Below, piece by piece: positions 8,243 to 18,100 of a DNA stretch of 53,603 nucleotides. The position numbers and the translations under genes are program-made. The stretch spans positions 1 through 53,603 of the forward strand of contig CAVFZY010000033.1 in the NCBI GenBank assembly GCA_963627135.1, read 5' to 3'. Source of the DNA: CAG-103 sp963627135 (GTDB lineage Bacteria > Bacillota > Clostridia > Oscillospirales > Oscillospiraceae). Every line of letters starts with the position of its first letter. The first letter of the stretch is position 1. A model generated the notes under the pieces. It saw nothing but the letters and a program-made list of their open reading frames with translations, had not been told where the DNA came from and did no database searches.

Positions 8243-9097
8243 ATGCCAAAGACCTATAACGACCTGTATCTGGCCACGCGCACGGCGCTGAAAAGCGCCG
8301 GCGTGGAGGCTTACGCGCTCGAGGCGCGGCTGCTGGTGGCCTATGCCGTCGGCAAGACGAAGGAGGAGTTCGTGCGCGACCTGCGCCTGTACACCTCCGA
8401 CGAAAATGAACAGAAGATCGCAGCCCTGCTGCAGCGCCGCATCGCCGGCGAACCGCTGGCCTATCTCATCGGCGAGTGGGAGTTTCACGGGCTGCCGATC
8501 GTGGTCACGCCCGACGTGCTCATCCCGCGCATGGACACCGAGGTGCTCGTGGACGCGGCGCTGCGCGTGCTCGTCGGCCGGAAGATGAACGCCCGCATTC
8601 TCGACCTCTGCTCCGGCAGCGGCTGTATCGGCTGCGCGCTGGCGCACGAGCTGCCGGCCGCGCGCGTCGTCATGGTGGACATCAGCGAGGAGGCCCTCGC
8701 CGTGAGCAAGGAAAACCTGCGCCGCAACCACCAGAACCGCACCATCTGCCTCAAGGCCGATGCGCTCGAAAAGCCCCCGATGGGCATCGGCACATTCGAC
8801 CTCATCGTGTCGAACCCGCCGTATGTGACGAGCATGGACATCCTCACGCTCGACAGCTCCGTGCGCGACTATGAGCCGCTCGGCGCGCTCGACGGCGGCG
8901 AGGACGGGCTGATGTTCTACCACGCGATCGTGCGCCACTGGACGCAGATCCTCCGCCCCGGCGGCTGGCTCATGTTCGAGGTCGGCGAGGATCAGGCGGA
9001 CGCCGTCATGGCGCTGATGCAAGAAGAAAAATACACCGATGTGACCGCCCTTGAGGACACCGCCGGCATCCGGCGCGTCGTCGTCGGCCGCATCTGA
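8243..9097 (+). CDS. prmC: Peptide chain release factor N5-glutamine methyltransferase
   Basis: 284 residues, the usual length. Methylates the Gln of the GGQ motif in release factors using S-adenosylmethionine. Seen: an N-terminal helical domain; the junction YLIGEWEFHGL; the SAM site LDLCSGSGCIG (about 118-128); and the catalytic NPPY motif at about 191-194. prfA is often adjacent in Firmicutes but is not present here; recA follows instead. Confidence 0.95.
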   Translation: MPKTYNDLYLATRTALKSAGVEAYALEARLLVAYAVGKTKEEFVRDLRLYTSDENEQKIAALLQRRIAGEPLAYLIGEWEFHGLPIVVTPDVLIPRMDTEVLVDAALRVLVGRKMNARILDLCSGSGCIGCALAHELPAARVVMVDISEEALAVSKENLRRNHQNRTICLKADALEKPPMGIGTFDLIVSNPPYVTSMDILTLDSSVRDYEPLGALDGGEDGLMFYHAIVRHWTQILRPGGWLMFEVGEDQADAVMALMQEEKYTDVTALEDTAGIRRVVVGRI

Positions 9098-9116
9098 TAC
9101 TCAGAGGTGAATCACT

Positions 9117-10223
9117 ATGGCTGAAAAGAAAAAATCCGCACCCGTTTCCATCGGTCCCGTCAAGCCGGAGGATAGGAAAAAAGCGCTTGAGACCGCCCTC
9201 GCCCAGATTGAGAAGAACTTCGGTAAGGGCGCCATCATGCGCCTCGGCGACGACATCCCCGTGAACGTGGAGGCCATCTCCACCGGTTCCCTGTCGCTCG
9301 ATCTCGCGCTCGGCATCGGCGGTGTGCCCCGCGGCCGCATCGTCGAGATCTACGGGCCCGAATCGTCCGGTAAGACGACGCTTGCGCTGCATATCCTCGC
9401 CAGCGCCCAGAAGAAGGGCGGCGAGGTCGCGTTTATCGACGTGGAGCACGCGCTCGAGCCCGCCTACGCCCGCGCCCTCGGCGTGGACATCGACAATCTG
9501 CTCATCTCCCAGCCGGACACCGGCGAGCAGGCACTCGAGATCACGGAGCAGCTCGTGCGTTCCGGCGCGCTCGACGTCGTGGTCGTCGACTCCGTGGCGG
9601 CGCTGCTGCCGCGCAGCGAGCTTGAGGGCGAGATGGGCGAGTCATCCGTCGGCGTGATCGCACGCCTGATGAGCCAGGCCCTGCGCAAGCTGGCCGGCAC
9701 TGTCAGCCGCACGAACTGCATCGTCGTGTTCATCAACCAGCTGCGCGAGAAGATCGGCGTCGTGTACGGCAACCCCGAGACGACGCCCGGCGGCCGCGCA
9801 CTGAAGTATTTCTCCAGCGTGCGCATCGATGTGCGCCGCATCGAGACGATGAAGGTCGGCGGCGAGATGATCGGCAACCGCACGCGCGCCAAGATCGTCA
9901 AGAACAAGGTCGCGCCCCCGTTCAAGGAGGCGGAGTTTGACATCATCTATGGCGAGGGTATCTCCAAGATCGGCGAGATCGTGGACCTCGGCGTCAAGCT
10001 TGACCTGATCGACAAGGCCGGCGCATGGTACACCTACGGCGATGTGCGCGTACAGGGCCGCGACAGTATGAAGGAATATCTGCGCGAGCACCCCGACGTC
10101 TCGGACAAGATCGAGAGCGAGATCCGCGCCAATGCCCACAAGCTCTTGAGCCCGCAGGCGCGCAAGGCCGCCATCGCTTCCGGCCGCGCCATCGAAGTGG
10201 CAGCCGATGACTTTCAGGGCTGA
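9117..10223 (+). CDS. recA: Recombinase RecA
   Basis: 368 residues. Forms the ATP-dependent filament on single-stranded DNA for homologous recombination and SOS induction. Seen: Walker A GPESSGKTT at 80-88; Walker B LDVVVVDSVAALLPR; the loop-2 segment FINQLREKIGV followed by PETTPGGRALKYFSS; and a normal C-terminal domain. AGAGGTG precedes the start. Its stop codon overlaps the recX start by one base. I saw no clear LexA box in the short gap upstream, consistent with readthrough from the upstream genes. Confidence 0.98.
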   Translation: MAEKKKSAPVSIGPVKPEDRKKALETALAQIEKNFGKGAIMRLGDDIPVNVEAISTGSLSLDLALGIGGVPRGRIVEIYGPESSGKTTLALHILASAQKKGGEVAFIDVEHALEPAYARALGVDIDNLLISQPDTGEQALEITEQLVRSGALDVVVVDSVAALLPRSELEGEMGESSVGVIARLMSQALRKLAGTVSRTNCIVVFINQLREKIGVVYGNPETTPGGRALKYFSSVRIDVRRIETMKVGGEMIGNRTRAKIVKNKVAPPFKEAEFDIIYGEGISKIGEIVDLGVKLDLIDKAGAWYTYGDVRVQGRDSMKEYLREHPDVSDKIESEIRANAHKLLSPQARKAAIASGRAIEVAADDFQG

Positions 10224-10840
10224 TGGCCCGGCTCATCGAGCTCAAGCAGACCGCGCCGGAGCGCTTTCTGGCGCGGTTTGACACCGGCGAGGAACTGCGC
10301 ACGACGCTCGCCGTCGTGACAGACTTCCACCTGCGCAACGGAAAAGAACTGACGCTGCCCGAGCTCGACGCGCTGCGTGCGGCCTCCGAGCGCTCGCGCT
10401 GTCGGCAGCGGGCGCTGCGCATCATCGGTGCGCGTGCCATGTCGGTCAAAGAGCTGACCGACCGGCTGAAAGAAAAGGGCGAAAGTCCGGAAAACGCTGA
10501 GGACGCCGCCGCGTGGCTGCAGGAAATGCACCTGCTCGACGATGCGCAGTACGCCGCCATGTGCGTGCGGCACTACGCCGCCAAAGGCTACGGTGCCGCA
10601 CGCATCCGCAGCGAGCTCTACCGCCGCGGCATCCCGCGCGAGCTGTGGGACGACGCGCTGCAGGAGCTGCCGGAACAGGACGCGCAGATCGACACGCTGT
10701 TGCGCCGCCGCCTGCGCAGCGGCACGCCCGACCGCGACGAGCTGCGCCGCGCGGCGGACTATCTCTACCGTCGCGGCTTCGGGCGCGACGAGATCCGCGC
10801 GGCCATCGCGCGCTATCAGGATAACTTTGAGGAGTATTGA
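10223..10840 (+). CDS. recX: Regulatory protein RecX
   Basis: 205 residues. RecX proteins bind RecA filaments and limit their activity. The protein is composed of tandem three-helix repeats: GARAMSVKELTDRLKEKG, then LDDAQYAAMCVRHYAAKGYGAARIRSEL, then YLYRRGFGRDEIRAAI, the usual RecX pattern. The ATG overlaps the recA stop (TGATG), so synthesis is probably coupled to RecA. Confidence 0.93.
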   Translation: MARLIELKQTAPERFLARFDTGEELRTTLAVVTDFHLRNGKELTLPELDALRAASERSRCRQRALRIIGARAMSVKELTDRLKEKGESPENAEDAAAWLQEMHLLDDAQYAAMCVRHYAAKGYGAARIRSELYRRGIPRELWDDALQELPEQDAQIDTLLRRRLRSGTPDRDELRRAADYLYRRGFGRDEIRAAIARYQDNFEEY

Positions 10841-10843
10841 CCC

Positions 10844-12166
10844 ATGCCATATCGAATCTGCCTGATCTCGCTCGGCTGTGCGAAAAATCAGGTCAACAGC
10901 GAGCAGATGCTCTATCTGCTCAACCAGGCCGGCCATGAGGTGGTCGGCGAGGTGGACGGGTGCGACGTCGCCATCGTCAACACCTGCGGCTTTATCGACA
11001 GCGCCAAGAGCGAGGCCATCGACCAGATCCTGCAGCTCGCCGAAGTGAAAAAGGCCGGCGGGCTGAAGAAGATCCTCGTGACCGGCTGCCTGTCGCAGCG
11101 GTACGAAAACGACATTCTGGAGAGCCTGCCGGAAGTGGACGGCATGCTCGGCACCGGCAGCTTCGGCCAGATCTGTGAGGCTGTCGAAGACGTGATGCAC
11201 GATGGAAAACCGCTGTACTTCGGCGACAAGAGCGGCCCGATCGAGGAGATCGGCCGCGTGGTCACGACCGGGCCGGGCTGGGCGTACCTGCGCATCGCCG
11301 AGGGGTGCGACAACTGGTGCGCGTTCTGCGCCATCCCCGCCATCCGCGGCCGCTACCGCAGCCGCACGCTCGACGCCATCGTGCAGGAGGCGAAAGAGCT
11401 TGCCGATCTCGGCGTGAAAGAGCTGATCGTCATCGCGCAGGACATCACCCGCTGGGGCATGGACCTCTACGGCAGGCCGAGCCTTGCGCGGCTGCTGCGG
11501 GAGCTGGTGAAGATCGACGGCATCCGCTGGATCCGCCTGCACTACCTCTACCCCGAGATCATCGACGACGAGCTCATCGACCTCATCGCGGACGAGGACA
11601 AGATCGTCAAGTATCTCGACATTCCCATCCAGCACATCAACGACGACATTCTCCGCCGCATGAACCGCCGCGGCTCCGGCGCGGACATCCGCGCCCTGTT
11701 CCGGAAGCTGCGCGAACGCATTCCGGGTCTCGTGCTGCGCACGAGCCTCATCACGGGCCTGCCCGGCGAGGGCGAGGACGAATTTGAGGAGCTGTGCACG
11801 TGGCTGCGCGAGGTGCGGCTCGAGCGCGTGGGCGTGTTCCCGTTCTCCCCCGAGGAGGGGACGCCCGCTGCCGTGATGACCGACCGCTGCGAGCCGGACG
11901 AGGCCCAGCGCCGCGCCGATCTCATCCTCGAGCTGCAGGCCGGCATCATGGACGACTACAATGCCGCCTGCATCGGGCAGGACATGACCGTTTTGTGCGA
12001 GCACCGGGCGAAAAGCGGCATGTGCTCCGGCCGGACCTGCGCCGACTCGCCGGAAATCGACGGCACGGTCTATTTCACCGGCACGGCCGCGCCCGGCGAC
12101 ATGGTCACGGTGCATATCACCGGCTGCGACGACGGCGATCTCGCCGGCGAACAAATCAATGAATGA
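10844..12166 (+). CDS. rimO: Ribosomal protein S12 methylthiotransferase
   Basis: 440 residues, full length. A radical-SAM enzyme that adds a methylthio group to an Asp of ribosomal protein S12. Seen: the N-terminal UPF0004 domain with its first cluster cysteines (SLGCAKNQVNSE, VNTCGFID, VTGCLSQRY); the radical-SAM CxxxCxxC as GCDNWCAFCAIP near residue 153; IQHINDDILRRMNRRG; and a C-terminal TRAM-like domain. The motif ITGLPGEGEDEFEEL and MNR context favour RimO over MiaB. Three bases follow the recX stop. Confidence 0.95.
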   Translation: MPYRICLISLGCAKNQVNSEQMLYLLNQAGHEVVGEVDGCDVAIVNTCGFIDSAKSEAIDQILQLAEVKKAGGLKKILVTGCLSQRYENDILESLPEVDGMLGTGSFGQICEAVEDVMHDGKPLYFGDKSGPIEEIGRVVTTGPGWAYLRIAEGCDNWCAFCAIPAIRGRYRSRTLDAIVQEAKELADLGVKELIVIAQDITRWGMDLYGRPSLARLLRELVKIDGIRWIRLHYLYPEIIDDELIDLIADEDKIVKYLDIPIQHINDDILRRMNRRGSGADIRALFRKLRERIPGLVLRTSLITGLPGEGEDEFEELCTWLREVRLERVGVFPFSPEEGTPAAVMTDRCEPDEAQRRADLILELQAGIMDDYNAACIGQDMTVLCEHRAKSGMCSGRTCADSPEIDGTVYFTGTAAPGDMVTVHITGCDDGDLAGEQINE

Positions 12167-12175
12167 GGTGCTGAC

Positions 12176-12700
12176 ATGACGACTGCAAACAAAATTACCA
12201 TCTTCCGCGTGATCCTGATTCCCGTGTTTCTGGTGCTGATGTACCTGCGCTTCCCCGGCCATACGTACTGGGCGTTCGGTGTGTTCGTGCTCGCGAGCCT
12301 GAGTGATTTCGTCGACGGCTATATCGCGCGGCACTACAATCAGGTCACGGACTTCGGCAAGTTCATGGACCCGCTGGCCGACAAGCTGCTGGTCGTGGCA
12401 GCCATGCTGCTGTTCGTCGAGCAGCACCAGATGCCCGCATGGGCGCTGCTGCTCGTGGTCGCGCGCGAGTTTGCCGTGACCGGCCTGCGGCTCATCGCCG
12501 TGGACAACGGCCGCGTCATCGCCGCCGCCTGGTCCGGCAAGATCAAGACCGCCTCGACCATGGTGGCCATCTGCCTGATGCTGCTGTGGAACATTCCCTG
12601 GCTCAACACCGTGTGCTGGGTCGTCATCGTCGTGACGACGGTGTACTCCGGCGTGGAGTACTTCGTGAAGAACCACGACGTGTTTCAGAAAGCCGCCTGA
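12176..12700 (+). CDS. pgsA: CDP-diacylglycerol-glycerol-3-phosphate 3-phosphatidyltransferase
   Basis: 174 residues, multi-pass membrane enzyme making phosphatidylglycerophosphate. The CDP-alcohol phosphotransferase signature D-x2-DG-x2-AR-x8-G-x3-D-x3-D is complete: SDFVDGYIARH, then TDFGKFMDPLADKLL. It closes the co-directional run that begins with the two-component system; a strong terminator follows the stop codon. Confidence 0.95.
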   Translation: MTTANKITIFRVILIPVFLVLMYLRFPGHTYWAFGVFVLASLSDFVDGYIARHYNQVTDFGKFMDPLADKLLVVAAMLLFVEQHQMPAWALLLVVAREFAVTGLRLIAVDNGRVIAAAWSGKIKTASTMVAICLMLLWNIPWLNTVCWVVIVVTTVYSGVEYFVKNHDVFQKAA

Positions 12701-12708
12701 AACATATT

Positions 12709-12740
12709 AAAAGCCAGCGGGCATGACCCGCTGGCTTTTT
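12709..12740. terminator. Bidirectional terminator between pgsA and the GerMN lipoprotein
   Basis: 13-bp stem AAAAGCCAGCGGG / CCCGCTGGCTTTT with loop CATGA and U-rich tails on both strands, serving the convergent genes on each side. Confidence 0.9.
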
Positions 12741-12750
12741 GGTTTTCCCC

Positions 12751-13287
12751 TCAGAACGTGAACGCCTGCAGCGGCTTGTCATACTCCGAGTGGCCCGTGG
12801 AGAACGACTGCCCATTGACTGTGACGCGCACGGTCGTGCAGTTGAAGTTATCGAGGAATGTGTTGACAAGGCTGCCCATATACATAAGCTCGCCCGTCGA
12901 GCCGCTCTCACGCAGGCCGGCGAGGAACGCCTCGTTCATGTCGAGGCTGAGCGCGTCGCTGTCCTTCGAGATGGCGAGCACTTGGCTGCCCTTCGGCAGG
13001 GCATCATGCGCGATGAGCTGCTCCGCGATCGCCTGCGCATACGCCACCGCGACGGCCGGTTCCGTATCTGGGAGCTGCGCCGTGTCGGCGCGCAGGTCGT
13101 CGGCCGTGTCGTTCGGGAAATAGAGCTTGCAGGACGTATCCACGCCGCCGGTGGTGGCCGTCTGCGTCGGCGGTGTCTCCGGCGCTGGGGTCTGCTCCGC
13201 CGCGTCCCTCTTGCCGCAGGCGCACAGCAGCGCCAGCGCCAGCACGCACGCGAGCAGGAGCGAAAGATATTTCTTCCTGTGCTTCAT
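12751..13287 (-). CDS. GerMN-domain lipoprotein
   Basis: 178 residues. Signal peptide MKHRKKYLSLLLACVLAL with lipobox LLCAC, so it is likely lipid-anchored outside the membrane. A Thr/Pro-rich linker follows, then a GerMN-type domain (LYFPNDTADDLR ... VAYAQAIAEQLI ... LSLDMNEAFLAGL ... MGSLVNTFLDNFNCTTVRVTVNG). In spore formers this domain occurs in GerM; in other Firmicutes it occurs in lipoproteins of unknown role. AGGAGG lies seven bases before the chosen ATG; an upstream in-frame ATG lacks a ribosome site and overlaps the cysS promoter. Confidence 0.85.
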   Translation of the reverse strand: MKHRKKYLSLLLACVLALALLCACGKRDAAEQTPAPETPPTQTATTGGVDTSCKLYFPNDTADDLRADTAQLPDTEPAVAVAYAQAIAEQLIAHDALPKGSQVLAISKDSDALSLDMNEAFLAGLRESGSTGELMYMGSLVNTFLDNFNCTTVRVTVNGQSFSTGHSEYDKPLQAFTF

Positions 13288-13368
13288 GGCAATGCCTCCT
13301 GTGCGGCCGCGCTTGGACGCCGGCCGCGTTTTTCCCAGCATACCACACCGGCGCGCGGCGCGCAACCT

Positions 13369-13396
13369 TGACATTGCCGGGTACATATGCTAAGAT
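13369..13396 (+). promoter_or_regulatory. Sigma-A promoter of the cysS T-box transcript
   Basis: TTGACA, 16-base spacer, TAAGAT. Transcription would start just before the T-box stem I. Confidence 0.8.
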
Positions 13397-13402
13397 GATG
13401 GT

Positions 13403-13622
13403 GCGATGAACGGAAAGAGTACGCCTGTTACCCGGTCTCAGAGAGGCGCCCAGACGCTGCGAGGGTGCTGTCCGGCGGGGCGGAATGTGCGTCCGGGAGC
13501 GCGGCGGGAGGAAATGCCCGCCCGAAGGCACCGCGTTACGGTGCAGCGAGCGAGAAACGAGAGTGGAACCGCGAAGGACTTCGCCTCTCATGCCGGAACG
13601 GCATGGAGGCGCTTTTTTTATT
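13403..13622 (+). promoter_or_regulatory. T-box riboswitch, probably tRNA-Cys responsive
   Basis: Ordered T-box landmarks are present: GAGTA (13417-13421), AGAGAG (13440-13445), distal loop GCTGCGAGGG (13456-13465), GAA followed by a UGC Cys codon as the likely specifier (13488-13490), and the T-box core GAGTGGAACCGCG (13561-13573). A terminator follows. Uncharged tRNA would stabilise the antiterminator and allow cysS expression. The element is certain; the exact specifier register is inferred from position and the downstream gene. Confidence 0.92.
13582..13620 (+). terminator. Regulated terminator of the cysS T-box
   Basis: Stem CGCCTC-T-CATGCCG with CGGCATGGAGGCG, loop GAA, then CTTTTTTTATT. 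The single bulged T is at 13588. Confidence 0.9.
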
Positions 13623-13649
13623 GCAAATACGTCTCAAAGGAGCCTGAAT

Positions 13650-15059
13650 ATGAAACTGTACAACACCATGTCCATGCAGAAGGAAGCGTTCGTGCCGATC
13701 GAGCCGGGCAAAGTACGCATGTATGCCTGTGGCCCGACGGTGTATAACTACATCCACGTCGGCAACGCGCGCCCGATCATCATGTTTGACGTGCTGCGCC
13801 GCTATCTGGAGTACCGCGGCTACGAGGTGACGTTCGTGCAGAACTTCACCGACGTGGATGACAAGATCATCAAGCGCGCCAACGAGGAGGGCATCTCCAG
13901 CGAGGAGGTCGCGAAAAAATACATCGCCGAGTACTTCACCGACGCGCACGCGCTCGGCGTCCGCGAGGCGACCGTGCACCCGAAGGCCACCGAAAACATC
14001 CAGCAGATCATCGACCTCATCACGACGCTCATCGACAAGGGCTACGCCTACGAGGTCAACGGCGACGTGTACTACCGCACGCTGAAGTTCAAGGACTACG
14101 GCAAGCTCAGCCACCAGCCGATCGAGGACCTGCAGTCCGGCGCACGCATCGACGTCAACGACATCAAGGAGAACCCGCTCGACTTCGCGCTCTGGAAGGC
14201 CGCCAAACCCGGTGAGCCGTTCTGGCCCTCGCCGTGGGGCAACGGCCGTCCCGGCTGGCACATCGAGTGCTCGGCTATGTCCAACCGCTACCTCGGCAAG
14301 ACGATCGACATCCACTGCGGCGGCAGCGACCTCGCCTTCCCGCACCACGAGAACGAGATCGCCCAGTCCGAGGCCGCCAACGGCTGCAAATTCGTCAACT
14401 ACTGGCTGCACAACGGCTTTATCAACATCGACAACAAGAAGATGAGCAAGTCGCTCGGCAACTTCTTCACCGTGCGCGAGGCCGCCGCCGTCTACGGCTA
14501 CGACTGCATCCGCATGTTCATGCTCATGAGCCACTACCGCAGCCCGCTCAACTACTCCGGCGAGATCCTCATGCAGGCCAAGGCCGCGCTCGAGCGCCTG
14601 CGCACCGCCAAGAGCAACCTCGAGTTCTTCATCGCCAACGGCCGCGACGGCGAGCTGAACGAGGCGGACGCCGCCTTCGTGCAGGGGCTAGACCAGTACC
14701 GCGAGAAGTTCGACGCCGTCATGGACGACGACTTCAACACCGCCGACGCGATCTCCGTCATCTTTGAGATGGTGCGCGAGATCAACACCGCCGTCTCTCC
14801 TGCCGCTGACCCGAGCAAGGCGCTGGCGCAGGCGTGCCTCGACCGCTTCCTCGAACTGTGCGACGTGCTGGGCATCCCGTTCGGCTCCGACAGCAGCGAG
14901 GACCCCGAGGCAAAGGCCATTGAGGAGAAGATCGCCGCACGTCAGGCCGCCCGCAAGTCCAAAAACTGGGCCGAGGCCGACCGCATCCGCGACGAACTCA
15001 AGGCCGCCGGCATCGTGCTCGAGGACACCCCACAGGGCGTCAAGTGGAAGCGCGCATAA
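13650..15059 (+). CDS. cysS: Cysteinyl-tRNA synthetase
   Basis: 469 residues, standard length. Charges tRNA-Cys in the cytoplasm. Seen: Zn-ligand C28 in ACGPT; HIGH box as HVGN (37-40); IDIHCGGSDLAFPHHENE with further Zn ligands; and KMSKS in NKKMSKSLGN. The ATG has AAAGGAG eight bases upstream; earlier in-frame starts lie inside the T-box and terminator and cannot be right. Regulated by the T-box just upstream. The tRNA-Cys gene itself is at 26.8 kb. Confidence 0.98.
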   Translation: MKLYNTMSMQKEAFVPIEPGKVRMYACGPTVYNYIHVGNARPIIMFDVLRRYLEYRGYEVTFVQNFTDVDDKIIKRANEEGISSEEVAKKYIAEYFTDAHALGVREATVHPKATENIQQIIDLITTLIDKGYAYEVNGDVYYRTLKFKDYGKLSHQPIEDLQSGARIDVNDIKENPLDFALWKAAKPGEPFWPSPWGNGRPGWHIECSAMSNRYLGKTIDIHCGGSDLAFPHHENEIAQSEAANGCKFVNYWLHNGFINIDNKKMSKSLGNFFTVREAAAVYGYDCIRMFMLMSHYRSPLNYSGEILMQAKAALERLRTAKSNLEFFIANGRDGELNEADAAFVQGLDQYREKFDAVMDDDFNTADAISVIFEMVREINTAVSPAADPSKALAQACLDRFLELCDVLGIPFGSDSSEDPEAKAIEEKIAARQAARKSKNWAEADRIRDELKAAGIVLEDTPQGVKWKRA

Positions 15060-15088
15060 ACCGGCGTACCATATCGAACACCCAACGA

Positions 15089-15117
15089 CCGTCCCAGCCA
15101 AATGGCCGGGGCGGTTT
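15089..15117 (+). terminator. Terminator after cysS
   Basis: Imperfect 12-bp stem ACCGTCCCAGCC / GGCCGGGGCGGT with loop AAAT and a TTTT tail. Confidence 0.6.
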
Positions 15118-15133
15118 TGCGTCCGTGCACACA

Positions 15134-15167
15134 AAAATCCCCGATTGGAAACCCAATCGGGGATTTT
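15134..15167. terminator. Bidirectional terminator between cysS and the GLUG protein gene
   Basis: Perfect 15-bp stem AAAATCCCCGATTGG / CCAATCGGGGATTTT with loop AAAC; U-rich on both strands, so it serves both convergent genes. Confidence 0.88.
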
Positions 15168-15197
15168 CGCAGTTTATGGGGTAAGGGATCGTTCGCG

Positions 15198-18100
15198 TCA
15201 GGGATGCTGCGGTGCGTCGGAGTCTTCCACTTCCGTCTCTTCCGTGTCCGCTTCGTCCGCTGGGGCTTCGGCCGCTTCGGCATTGCCCTCAGCGGTCACT
15301 TCCGGCTCGGCTTCGGCTTCCGCTTCCGGAGCGTCCGGCTCGGCCGGGGTTTCCACTGCCTCGGCGTTGTCCGCCGGCGCCGTTTCCGCCGCTTCTTCAG
15401 CGGCCTTGGCCGCAGCTTCCGCCTCGGCAGCCGCCTTCGCCTCCGCTGAGGCGGCGCGTTTGGTCTCTTTGGCCTCCTTGGCGGCAGCGTGCTTGGCCTG
15501 GAGCTTCGCGTGCTCCTCGCCCAGCCACATGCGCAGCCCCTGCTTGCGCAGCGTTGCCGCTTCTTCCTCGGTCATGGTCCCTGCCGCGACTGCCTTCTTC
15601 AGCTTCTGGCAGTAGAGCAGGCGCAGCACCGCGACGATCACGGCCAGCACGATGAGCACGATGAGGATGTAGAACAGCGGGCCGTGGTGCGCCTTCGTAA
15701 CGGCGAACTGCAGGTCGCGGTCCATGGTCTTAAAGACAAGGTAGCTGCCGTCGCGGCTGCTCGACGTGCTCGCCCAGGTGCCGTTCTGGTAGGTGTAGAC
15801 CGTGTAGCTCGCACCGGTATCCGGTGCATAGACACGCAGGGATACGGTGTTGTCCGTGTCGTCCTCGACCGTGTCGTTGAGGATCTCGACGTTGTACTTC
15901 ATGTACAGCTGCTGGTTGCCGCGCAGCGTCGGGCCGTCGGCCTCGGCAGACGTGATGTGCACATCCGTGGCCGGGTCAAAGACGCCCTCGGCCAGAACGA
16001 TCGGCGTGCGGCTATTGTCGGCATACAGGTCGCCGGCCACGACCGTCGAGACGGCGGTGTACTCCGCTTTGACCTCGAGGTCGAAGGTCAGGTGGCTGTA
16101 ATCATGCTCCGGCCAGGAGCCGTAGTTGCCCTCCACCGTCGGGCAGTCGGGGATCTGCGATTCGTCGATCGAGCCGCCGTAGGCGAAGGTGATCGTCTTG
16201 ACGACCTCGCCGTTGGCCGTGAAGGTGACGGCAAAGCTGGAGAACTCCGCCGGGATGCCGTTGCGCGCCATAAAGGCCTCATAGCTCATGCCCTCGGCCT
16301 TGCCCGCATAGCTGATGCCGTCAATGCCGGCCTCCGTCTCGTGGACGAAGTAGTTGTCGGCCGCGCTGCCATCGGGATCGATCTCGCCCGCGATGGTGCC
16401 GACGCAGTTGCCGGAGCCGTTGAGATTCACGAGCGTGTTGCAGCCGCTGACGTTCATGCCGTAACCAGCGATGCCGCCGATGTAGTTGCGGCCGGTCAGC
16501 TCGCACTTGGCGAAGCTGCTGCGCACGGAGCCCTTTGACTGGCCGACGACGCCGCCGACGTAGTCGCCCGCCGTGCTCTCGGCCGTGCCGTAGCCCTCGC
16601 AGCCGCTGATGACGCCCAGATCCGCATAGCCGCAGATGGCGCCGACGCAGTCTTTGCGCGAGGTGGCATTGCCGTAGTTCTTGCTGTCGAGCAGCACGCA
16701 CTTGGTGAAGTACTTGGCCGTCAGCGTGGAGTCTTTGATGACATTGGAGTCGCTCTCGGGATCAAAATCGTACTCAATGTCCATCGTACCGGCAACGCCG
16801 CCGACATTGACGTCGCCGTCGACCTTGCCGTAGTTATCGCAGTTATAGACCTTGCCGTCCGTCGTGCTCGAGAGTTCTTCCTCCGAGACGTCCTGGATGA
16901 TGTCGTCCTTGTCCTTGCTCAGGGCAAGCTCGAGGATATCGCACAGGCGCATCATGACGACGTTGAACTGGTCGTTGACCGCCTTCATATCGCTGATGAT
17001 CTGGTTACTGTAGGTAGCCGTCTCCACGCTCAGGCGGGACAGGCCGGAAGAAATGCTGCCGAGATCGTCGAACATCTGCTCCATCGCGGTACGGTAATCG
17101 CTGCTGATGTCGGGCAGGTTGAGCGGGTCGTTGCTGGCGAGGTATTTCGTGACCTGGTCGAGGTAGCTCATACCGGTCGAGAAGTTGCCGCTCGAGGACT
17201 TGAGCGCGTCGAACGCGTTTTTAAATGCGGCGCTCATGTAATCCATGCGGGTGTTGCCGGTGGAGTCTTCGGTGAGGTAGTAGGTGTTGATGATCTTCGT
17301 CATTGTAGAAACGTCGCCGGAGATCGCACCAATTGCCTTGGCGGCGTCGCCTGTGCCCTTGAGCAGAGCGTCGCGCTGCGTCTCATAGGTGCCAAGGTTG
17401 TCGGGGTTGTACTCGTAGCCGTACTTATCGGACATCTGCTGCCAGTTGTCCGGTCGGCTGGCGATCAGGTCATAGGAGCCGGTGCCGTAGGCGTTGTCCA
17501 TGACCTTCATGAGCCAGGCGCAGTAGTCCATTGCCGCGTTGAGCTGGTCGGACGAGACGCTCAGGTCCTTGGCCGCGTCCTTGAACGCCGTCTTGTCGGC
17601 CTCGGTCATCTCGTCGACGATGTCGAGATAATCAAAGCCCTTGTTGAAGTAATCGATCGCCTTGTCGAGCGACACGGCCGCCGTGGAAAACTCCGTGATC
17701 GCGGGGGCGAGCATTTTCTCCGCCGTGTTGATGCGGATGAACACTTCGTTGACGGTCGAGACCGTGTCGTCCACATAGTCCGTGGTGCGCTCGGCCACAT
17801 AGCGCGCGCTCTCCGTGGCGCGGGCCGCACTGTCACTCAGCACACCAACCGTGGCGGCCAGCGACGACGCTGCGGCGCCCGTGTGGTTGAGCAGGGTATC
17901 CATCAGATCATGGAGCGTATTGAGCTCCTTGGCCATGGCGCCGATCGAGCCGGACTCCACATCCAGCGTGATGAACGGCTCCATCTGGCCGCAGATGCCG
18001 CCGACGTCCTTGCGGCCGGAGGTCGTGCCCCAGTTCGTGCAGCCGGAGACTAGGCCGCTCTGGCGGCCGACGATGCCGCCGATGTTGTAGCCGACGTGCT

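Noticed and set aside
10214..12676. 820-codon minus-strand frame across recX, rimO and pgsA
   Set aside because: Antisense shadow of three certain genes; composition is His/Asp/Arg-rich with no domain or ribosome site.
13485..13649. Upstream start for cysS
   Set aside because: It would translate the T-box and its terminator; ATG 13650 has a proper ribosome site and matches CysS length.
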